DNA of 6,334 nt from Candidatus Aminicenantota bacterium (GTDB lineage Bacteria > Acidobacteriota > Aminicenantia > S016-38), in the NCBI GenBank assembly GCA_027062035.1, contig JAMOUL010000287.1, positions 1 through 6,334 on the forward strand. The letters run 5' to 3'. Position numbers and translations under genes: made by a program. The notes beneath the pieces are model-generated. The model was not told where the DNA came from, did no database searches, and saw nothing but the letters and a program-made list of their open reading frames with translations. Of this stretch, positions 1 to 4,798 are shown piece after piece. The stretch's first letter is position 1. Each line of letters starts with the position of its first letter.

Positions 1-139
1 AAAGTGCTCCCCCTGCTATAACAGCATAAAAACCCCGCATAGCTCTGTACATGAGAATATCAAGAGGGGCATGAACTCCTGCTGGGCCCACAACAACATA
101 AAGCAAAAAGGAAAAAAATAATAGCAGAAGAATCATCAT
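1..139 (-). CDS. btuC: BtuC-like FecCD-family ABC permease, N-terminal fragment (runs off window)
   Basis: Only the first 46 codons are visible; the gene continues past base 1. The protein would be the inner-membrane permease of the B12 ABC importer, pairing with the ATPase and binding protein encoded just upstream. Residues 3-17 are a strongly hydrophobic first helix. Residues 32-46 (R-A-M-R ... A-V-I-A-G-G-A-L) resemble the FecCD-family stretch usually written RLPR...GaaL, although the usual Pro is Met here. The start ATG overlaps the btuF stop (ATGATG over TGA), and AAGGGA lies 6 bases upstream as a Shine-Dalgarno. A second ATG follows immediately and could equally be used. The segment before the R-x-x-R motif is about 30 residues, shorter than I expect for BtuC/FhuB-type permeases. 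The family call rests on this short motif plus operon position, so it is likely but not proven. Confidence 0.7.
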   Translation of the reverse strand, partial: MMILLLLFFSFLLYVVVGPAGVHAPLDILMYRAMRGFYAVIAGGAL

Positions 140-954
140 TTAAAATCCCTTATTTTCCTGTATGCTTCAATTATTAAGGGAGAAGGTCTGAGAAGTCTGT
201 TTTCATCAATAATAAGGATTTTTCTTTTTATAACCGCAGTAACTTTTCGCCAGGGAAACTTCTCAAGATATGGATAAACATTCTCAGGTGAAGCAGCAGG
301 TACGATCAAAACATCGGGATTTTTTAGAAATATTTCCTCTCCACTAAGGGCAGACCATCCCTTTAAATCACAGATATTATCCCAGCCGGCCCTCCTGATA
401 AGATCATCCAGGAAGGTTCCTCTACAGGCAGTCCAGAACGGAGGTGAAACAAACCCCACATATGCCTTCCCTTTTTTCCTTCTAACCGGAGAAATTTCCC
501 TCAAAAAATGATCCCTTATTCTTACCGCTCTGGTTTCAACCCCAAATATCCTTCCGAATAAAAGGACCATGTTAGCAATCTTATCCAGCGAATCCGGTTC
601 TGAAACAGGGAAAACCTCTATCCCGGATCGTTCCAGGTAATTTATAAGGGTAAGGGGGGAAGGTTGCATTACAAAAACCAGCTGTGGTTTAAGAGTCCTT
701 ATCAATTCCATGTTGGGATTCAAAAGTCCGCCTACCTGCACTGCCCCTTTAACCTTTGTATAATTACTGGTACCAACTATTCTGTCCTCCAGGGAAAGAA
801 CGCCCAGGGTCTCGGTAATTGCAGGAGATAGAGATATCACCCTTTCGGGAGGGTGAAGTATCACATGCTTCCTTCCAAGTCCGTCTACAACGTCAAGGGA
901 GTATACGAACAAGCTCAGAAGGATGAATATCGTAAACTCTTTCCAGAATTTCAT
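136..954 (-). CDS. btuF: BtuF-like periplasmic cobalamin-binding protein
   Basis: This 272-residue protein is the solute-binding component that would hand B12 to the permease. Residues 1-19 form a signal peptide (a KFWK n-region followed by a hydrophobic run). Mature residues 21-62 carry the class III binding-protein opening: D-GLGRKH, then PPERVISLSPAITETLG and D-RIVGTSNY. The first lobe continues with N-ELI-TLKPQLVFV (81-95) and SGIEVFPV (110-117). The second lobe has PPFWTACRGTFLDDLIRRAGWDNICD (171-196, key residues P171, F173, G190, N193), then EEIFLKNPDVLIV and the ending RPSPLIIEA. This layout and its length match E. coli BtuF, including the helical linker between lobes. The start is fixed by GGGGAGG 9 bases upstream. 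It overlaps the ATPase gene by 62 bases and the permease gene by 4 bases. Haem or siderophore binding proteins look similar; the riboswitch upstream favours B12. Confidence 0.88.
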   Translation of the reverse strand: MKFWKEFTIFILLSLFVYSLDVVDGLGRKHVILHPPERVISLSPAITETLGVLSLEDRIVGTSNYTKVKGAVQVGGLLNPNMELIRTLKPQLVFVMQPSPLTLINYLERSGIEVFPVSEPDSLDKIANMVLLFGRIFGVETRAVRIRDHFLREISPVRRKKGKAYVGFVSPPFWTACRGTFLDDLIRRAGWDNICDLKGWSALSGEEIFLKNPDVLIVPAASPENVYPYLEKFPWRKVTAVIKRKILIIDENRLLRPSPLIIEAYRKIRDFK

Positions 955-1627
955 CTTTCAGTACCTCCCCGGGTAAACCCCGGGACACAATTCTTCCCTC
1001 CTTCATCAAAATTGCCCTGTTACAGAAGGGCAGCAGATTTAAACTGTGTTCGCTAACCAATATGGTCCTTCCATTCTCAGCAAGCTTCCTCAACAGACTG
1101 TATATTTTCACCTGTCTATTTATATCCAGGTTAGAAGCCGGTTCATCGAGAAGCAAAATAGGGGTCTGCTGAGCAAGGAGACGCGCTATTAGAACCAGCT
1201 TTCTTTCCCCTTCGCTTAGAGACGTAAATTCCCTTTCAGCCATGGGAAGTATACCGACCAGGGCCATTGCCCTTTCACCATCCGGTGATTTGAACCTGTA
1301 AGATCCCATTTCTACTACCTCTCTAACTTTGAAGGGATAGAAAAAGGATGTGCGCTGGGGCAAAAACGAAATAAGCTCTGCTCGACGGGGCGTGGTAAGA
1401 GAGTGAACCTTCTCTCCATTTATGAGGACCTCTCCCGAATATGGCTTGAAATATCCTGCTATGGTATAAAAAAGAATCGACTTGCCGGCCCCATTCGGTC
1501 CTGCCACACAGACCATGGACCCCGGGGTAAGGGAAAAGGAGATCCCTTTCAGGATCTCCTTTCCACCCAGCTTAACCTTTACATTTTTTACCTGTAGCAT
1601 ATCAATATTCAAACCTGATACCCGCAT
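893..1627 (-). CDS. btuD: BtuD/FepC-type ABC transporter ATP-binding protein
   Basis: This is the cytoplasmic ATPase that would drive B12 import with the permease. In the 244-residue reading, Walker A is GPNGAGKS at 43-50, the Q-loop Gln is Q91, the signature is LSEGE at 137-141 (Glu in place of the second Gly), Walker B is ILLLDEP at 157-163 with catalytic E162, the D-loop is SNLD at 165-168 and the switch His is H194. All catalytic parts are present and the length is normal. The start is uncertain. ATG at 1627 has GGAAG 8 bases upstream and overlaps btuB by 26 bases. ATG at 1600 (M10, MLQVKNVKVKLGGKE) fits the family N-terminus better and sits in TGATATG, one base after the btuB stop, but has no good Shine-Dalgarno. 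The 3' end overlaps btuF by 62 bases. Siderophore or haem ATPases are close relatives; B12 is assigned from context. Confidence 0.9.
   Translation of the reverse strand: MRVSGLNIDMLQVKNVKVKLGGKEILKGISFSLTPGSMVCVAGPNGAGKSILFYTIAGYFKPYSGEVLINGEKVHSLTTPRRAELISFLPQRTSFFYPFKVREVVEMGSYRFKSPDGERAMALVGILPMAEREFTSLSEGERKLVLIARLLAQQTPILLLDEPASNLDINRQVKIYSLLRKLAENGRTILVSEHSLNLLPFCNRAILMKEGRIVSRGLPGEVLKDEILERVYDIHPSELVRILP
964..984 (-). promoter_or_regulatory. btuF ribosome binding site with abutting CCCGGG hairpin
   Basis: The strong Shine-Dalgarno GGAGG occupies 968-964, 9 bases before the btuF ATG. Directly upstream, two CCCGGG copies (984-979 and 973-968) flank a 5-base loop and can form a 6 bp all-GC stem whose last base is the first G of the Shine-Dalgarno. 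This lies inside the translated 3' part of the ATPase gene, so ribosomes finishing the ATPase would melt it. Coupled translation is inferred from this arrangement. Confidence 0.5.
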
Positions 1628-3425
1628 ATAAAGTTCTTCCAGGAGATGGGTATCCGAAGAGGTCCTGATATTCCATGTCCAGAATGTTGTGAGCCTTTAA
1701 ATAGGCGGAGACCCTTCGGGAGAACCTGTAGTCCAGCGCCAGATTGATAAGAAAATATCCTGGATTATCAACTATCTTCCAGAGTCTGTCATCATAATCT
1801 TTCCTCTCCCCCACATAAATGGCAAGAACAGAGAATGAAAACTTATTAAAGGGAGAAAAACTAACAAAACCCTTTCCCATCCAGGAAGGTCTGCGAAGGA
1901 GTTCGCTGTTGTTCGTAAGGTCTTCTGCCTTTAACCTGGTAATTCCCACAAAGGAAAAAAGATTCCCCCAGTTTCCAGAGATTCCTGTCTCCCAGCCCTC
2001 TATTCTTGCCTTCCCTATATTTGCGAACTTCCTTGTAAGGTAATTGTAGGAGATGAGGTCTTCAAAGTCTGTTTGGAACAGGGTAAATGAAACAAGAACA
2101 TTCTCAACGGGAAGCAGGTCAAATCCTCCTTCATACCCTTTGCTCTTTTCAGGTAATAAGTCCGGATTACCCCAGAATCCGGTGGTTTCAGAAGGGGAAG
2201 GAAATCGGAAGCCCTGTCCATAGGAACCCCTGAGCTTAAGCTTATCTTTAAGAATCCAGAATGAGGCTCCAGCCTTCGGGGTGAATTCCCCCTTATAATT
2301 AGAAGAATGGGAATACCCCCCTCCTGCAGAGAGGAAAAATCTTCCCCTCTCATATACAAAATTTCCCCATACCGAAGAATAATCCGCTGGAAAATCAGTA
2401 TATTGAACCCATATATTATTTCTCGAGGTAAGATTTTCCCTCCTCATATCCACTCCTGCCACCAGCTTTACATACTTTCCCATTTTATAGGACAGGGAAG
2501 AGGTTAATCCGCGACTCTTTACCTGGGAATAACTGTTGGTCAGACCCCAGGGATCATCCGGATGAGCAAAAATATACTCCTTTCTGTAATAATAGGGAAC
2601 TATTGAAATGCTAAAGCGGCTATAGTCCAGTTTAAAGGGAACCTGAATCATGAGGACCTTATCCCTTGCCCTTCTGCCAACAGCAGGCACATCCCTGAGC
2701 ACAAATGGAATATAACCAAGCTGGTTTGTATAAAGAACCATGGGTTCAACTGAAAGCTTTCCAAAATCGTAACCTGCAGTCACATAGAAAGAGTTCCTCT
2801 TGTACTTGTTGTTCTCAACAATGCCCTCGGTATTGAAATAGCTGTATCCACCTTTTATGTAAAAACTATTCCTCCACATCCCTGTTTTTCCTTCAAACCC
2901 AATGGTGGCCATCCCACCGGCAAGAATGTTTACTTCACTACCCCTTTTTCTGTCAAGGGTAAAACTACTGACAAAACCCATCGCTCCATTGCCCCACAGG
3001 GCTGACTGGGGCCCAAGGACCGTTTCTACAGAAGAGAGAAAAAATGAGGGAATAAAGTCCAGGGGCAGAGAATAGGAATTGGGGTCTGTGAGAGGAACCG
3101 TATTCAGAAGAAAGACCCCCCTTGTAGAGGAAACTCCCCTGAAGAAAACAGATGATGGAATACCATGGGAAGAATTCTGTGGAATATACACCGATGGAAT
3201 TAGAGTAAGTCCCTCCTTAAGGTCAAAGGTATGAAATTTTTTCAGCATCTTCAGGTTTACCATTTCCACAGATGTGGAAAGGGAAAGAAGTTCCATACCA
3301 GTTCTCTCAGCAACCACTATTACTTCTTCCTTCACCTCCTTTCCCCTCTTTCTGTCCTTCTTTTCCTTTGTCCCTCCATAGAGAAACATTGATAGCAAGA
3401 CTAAAAAGGAAAGAGCCCTTTTCAT
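1602..3425 (-). CDS. btuB: BtuB-like TonB-dependent outer-membrane receptor for cobalamin
   Basis: This 607-residue protein is close to the length of E. coli BtuB (614 in the precursor). Residues 1-18 are a signal peptide. A very Lys/Arg/Glu-rich linker (20-34) leads to EEVIVVAER (33-41), which resembles the TonB box of BtuB. The plug domain (about 45-160) shows L-EGLTLIPSVYIPQN, then SSVFFRGVSSTRGVFLLNTVPLTDP (91-115, with F-RG near 95-97) and VETVLGPQSALWGNGAMGFV (133-152), the usual VE-i-GP-SalyG-ga-G plug motif. From about 165 the protein is alternating aromatic beta-strands, including LRGSYGQGFRFPSPSET and NPDLLPEKSKGYEGG, and it ends A-IRFEY with a terminal aromatic, as 22-strand barrels do. 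It is first in the operon, behind a cobalamin riboswitch, and has AAGGAGGT 5 bases before the ATG. The riboswitch makes B12 or another corrinoid the likely ligand, with TonB needed from elsewhere. Confidence 0.92.
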   Translation of the reverse strand: MKRALSFLVLLSMFLYGGTKEKKDRKRGKEVKEEVIVVAERTGMELLSLSTSVEMVNLKMLKKFHTFDLKEGLTLIPSVYIPQNSSHGIPSSVFFRGVSSTRGVFLLNTVPLTDPNSYSLPLDFIPSFFLSSVETVLGPQSALWGNGAMGFVSSFTLDRKRGSEVNILAGGMATIGFEGKTGMWRNSFYIKGGYSYFNTEGIVENNKYKRNSFYVTAGYDFGKLSVEPMVLYTNQLGYIPFVLRDVPAVGRRARDKVLMIQVPFKLDYSRFSISIVPYYYRKEYIFAHPDDPWGLTNSYSQVKSRGLTSSLSYKMGKYVKLVAGVDMRRENLTSRNNIWVQYTDFPADYSSVWGNFVYERGRFFLSAGGGYSHSSNYKGEFTPKAGASFWILKDKLKLRGSYGQGFRFPSPSETTGFWGNPDLLPEKSKGYEGGFDLLPVENVLVSFTLFQTDFEDLISYNYLTRKFANIGKARIEGWETGISGNWGNLFSFVGITRLKAEDLTNNSELLRRPSWMGKGFVSFSPFNKFSFSVLAIYVGERKDYDDRLWKIVDNPGYFLINLALDYRFSRRVSAYLKAHNILDMEYQDLFGYPSPGRTLYAGIRFEY

Positions 3426-3430
3426 AGAGA

Positions 3431-3438
3431 ACCTCCTT
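3431..3438 (-). promoter_or_regulatory. btuB Shine-Dalgarno (AAGGAGGT)
   Basis: A near-perfect anti-16S match ends 5 bases before the btuB ATG and fixes that start. It is the element that the upstream CCTCCT can sequester (see the expression platform entry). Confidence 0.85.
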
Positions 3439-3496
3439 GCAAGTTTTTAGGAGGGGATATATCGCCAAGGTCCTTTCCCCCCTCCGAAGAAGGACC
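3431..3496 (-). promoter_or_regulatory. Riboswitch expression platform: alternative hairpins controlling btuB translation
   Basis: Three pairings are visible on the minus strand. First, CCTCCT (3454-3449) can pair with AGGAGG of the Shine-Dalgarno (3437-3432) across an 11-base loop, which would block translation. Second, the same pyrimidine run, CCCCTCC (3456-3450), can instead pair with GGAGGGG (3485-3479), which would free the Shine-Dalgarno. Third, GGTCCTT (3496-3490) pairs with AAGGACC (3475-3469), placing the G-rich run in a hairpin loop. No U-tract follows any of these stems, so control at translation initiation is more likely than termination. By analogy with E. coli btuB, bound B12 should favour the blocked state; that part is inferred. 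The G-rich loop could also contact the aptamer L5 loop. Confidence 0.6.
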
Positions 3497-3504
3497 CGGG
3501 GCCC

Positions 3505-3652
3505 GAGCTGGTAGGTCTTCTGGCTCCCGGATCATCCTACTCCCCACGCCTTCCCATCCCGAAACTCGGGACAGTGGCACGATGTGGGTTTCGTCCCCGG
3601 TTACAGCTGCGGGGGCAGCGGTGGCTTTTCACCACCTTCCCTGGCCCAGCCC
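3505..3652 (-). ncRNA. Cobalamin (adenosylcobalamin-type) riboswitch aptamer
   Basis: The conserved core is read in order on the minus strand. GGGCTGG (3652-3646) pairs with CCAGCTC (3511-3505) as the closing P1 stem. The hairpin GGTGG-TGAAAAG-CCACC follows at 3636-3620. Then come CCCCCGCAGCTGTAA (3615-3601; family pattern CCCGC-ACTGTAA), GCCACTGT, a TCCCGA/TCGGGA hairpin (3571-3557), GGGAAGGC (3555-3548), GGATGA, and the B12 box AGCCAGAAGACCTACC (3525-3510; family form AGYCAGGAGACCTGCC with small changes). The GGGAAGG-to-B12-box spacing and the GATGA element fit class I aptamers. It sits between a strong promoter and btuB and should lower operon expression when cobalamin is plentiful. Confidence 0.95.
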
Positions 3653-3661
3653 AGGAAATTA

Positions 3662-3690
3662 AGTATAAAAATTTACAGATAATATGTCAA
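3662..3690 (-). promoter_or_regulatory. Near-consensus sigma70-type promoter of the B12 uptake operon
   Basis: TTGACA (3690-3685) matches the -35 consensus exactly. TATACT (3667-3662) matches five of six bases of the -10, with an ideal 17-base spacer. The predicted start of transcription, near 3655, is only a few bases before the riboswitch P1 stem, so the aptamer would lie at the very 5' end of the mRNA. Confidence 0.8.
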
Positions 3691-3712
3691 AACATTAACC
3701 AGACCATTACTC

Positions 3713-3741
3713 TTTTCTATAAAAACTCCTTGCGTTATACT
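3713..3741 (+). promoter_or_regulatory. Possible promoter for the divergent gene at 3750 (leaderless)
   Basis: TATACT at 3736-3741 is a good -10. At 17-base spacing the -35 position holds TTTTCT, a weak match. Transcription would begin around 3748-3750, at or next to the ATG at 3750, giving an mRNA with little or no 5' leader. This agrees with the absence of any purine-rich Shine-Dalgarno before that ATG. Confidence 0.45.
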
Positions 3742-3749
3742 AAATCATA

Positions 3750-4781
3750 ATGAGAAAAAACCTCGTATATATTATGGTCTTAATATTACCCCTGTTCTTT
3801 TTTCTCGAATGTAATCCTAAACTGGAACCAGAGAAATTTTCCTTTCCTCTGGAAGAGACAAAAAAAATAGAGGTAGCAGGCGCTCCTGTATTTTTTCTTG
3901 ATGGAATATGCAGCACCGATGAAGGATGGACAGTCGACATCCTCAATGAGAAGGTGGAGAAAAGAAAAATAAATAAGGCAATTTCTACGGGAACACCCTT
4001 CTCCATAGAAGGAGCAAAGGGGAGGGTATATGAAAGTATAAAGGATGGAAAAAATCTTTACTTTGGGACCGATGAAGGGTATGTATATTGCTTCAGGGGA
4101 AAGAAAAAATGCTGGGAAAGAAAAATAGGCGCCGGAGTCATAGCCAGGCCTGCAATTTACAAAAATCTTCTTTTCATTATCTCCCTTGACGCCCATCTGT
4201 ACTGTTTCAAAAAGAAAACCGGAACCATCCTGTGGTTAAAAAAGCTTCCGGGAAGAGGAAAGTATCCCCCGGTGGTCATAGATGAAACAATTGTGGCACC
4301 CTCCCTTTCAAAAAAAATACTTGGATTCGACGAAAAAGGGGAAAAACTTGGAAGCTTTGAACTTGAAGGCGAGCTTAAATTCCCCCTATATGTGAGGGGA
4401 AAAAAGATCATCGCTGTAAGCTATAAATGGACAGAAGGTCTAACCATAATACAGGTTCTCGAAAAAAAGGTAGGGATTGAGATAACTATAAATCCTGAAC
4501 CCCCGGTTAAAACCGGGGATCCGGTGGAAATAAAGGTGAAAACCTATGGATTCAAAAGTCCGATCATTTCCTTTTATATAAATGGAAAACTCCTGACCAG
4601 TGGAGAAGAGGCAAAATTATTGTGGATGGCAGATAAGGAAGGAACCCATAAAATAAGGGTGGTGGCGAAGGAGGGAGAGCTGCAAAGGGAGGCAGAAGAG
4701 GAATTTACTGTAATTGACCCTCTCAAAGAATGGTATAGAAAATTGCTACAAATAAGGAAAAATTGCTATTGGAAAAGGTAG
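3750..4781 (+). CDS. Exported PQQ-repeat (partial beta-propeller) protein with C-terminal Ig-like domain
   Basis: The function of this 343-residue protein is not recognised. Residues 5-20 form a hydrophobic export signal ending FFLEC at C21. A lipoprotein is possible, but Glu before the Cys is an atypical lipobox. Residues about 95-225 contain PQQ/BamB-like blades: NLYFGTDEGYVYCF (102-115), LLFIISLDAHLYCF followed by KKTGTILW (140-162), and IVAPSLSKKILGFDEKGEKL (181-200). I count three clear blades and perhaps one or two degenerate ones, too few for a closed eight-blade BamB propeller. Residues about 243-323 (ITINPEPPVKTGDPVEIKV ... ISFYINGKLL ... EGTHKIRVVA) look like an Ig-like beta-sandwich. 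The C-terminal tail is basic (about 326-343). No Shine-Dalgarno precedes the ATG; the next in-frame ATG (codon 9) has none either and would shorten the signal. A GT-C-like transferase follows after 17 bases, so the two may share a transcript. Confidence 0.75.
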   Translation: MRKNLVYIMVLILPLFFFLECNPKLEPEKFSFPLEETKKIEVAGAPVFFLDGICSTDEGWTVDILNEKVEKRKINKAISTGTPFSIEGAKGRVYESIKDGKNLYFGTDEGYVYCFRGKKKCWERKIGAGVIARPAIYKNLLFIISLDAHLYCFKKKTGTILWLKKLPGRGKYPPVVIDETIVAPSLSKKILGFDEKGEKLGSFELEGELKFPLYVRGKKIIAVSYKWTEGLTIIQVLEKKVGIEITINPEPPVKTGDPVEIKVKTYGFKSPIISFYINGKLLTSGEEAKLLWMADKEGTHKIRVVAKEGELQREAEEEFTVIDPLKEWYRKLLQIRKNCYWKR

Positions 4782-4798
4782 TTTGTTAAAATAGCCTG

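Noticed and set aside
853..1056. Plus-strand open frame opposite the btuF/btuD junction
   Set aside because: It runs antisense to two well-supported genes, has no recognisable domain, and is a by-product of their codon use.
2015..2359. Minus-strand open frame inside btuB in another frame
   Set aside because: It is wholly contained in the receptor gene, whose frame shows continuous barrel strands; the alternative translation has no family features.
3491..3504. GC-rich GGGCCCCGGGTCC segment after the B12 box as an intrinsic terminator
   Set aside because: No run of T follows it on the minus strand, and it is better explained as part of the riboswitch expression platform.
3857..3867. A-rich run in the PQQ/Ig gene as a frameshift or slippage site
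   Set aside because: The frame continues normally on both sides, and A-rich Lys codons are common throughout this window.
3740..4196. Minus-strand open frames opposite the PQQ/Ig gene
   Set aside because: The plus-strand frame has an export signal and repeat motifs; the antisense frames are low-complexity and overlap the promoter of the real gene.
4501..4518. Inverted repeat CCCCGGTT/AACCGGGG resembling a terminator stem
   Set aside because: It lies within the coding region of the Ig-like domain, has almost no loop and no following T-run, and encodes ordinary residues of the domain start.
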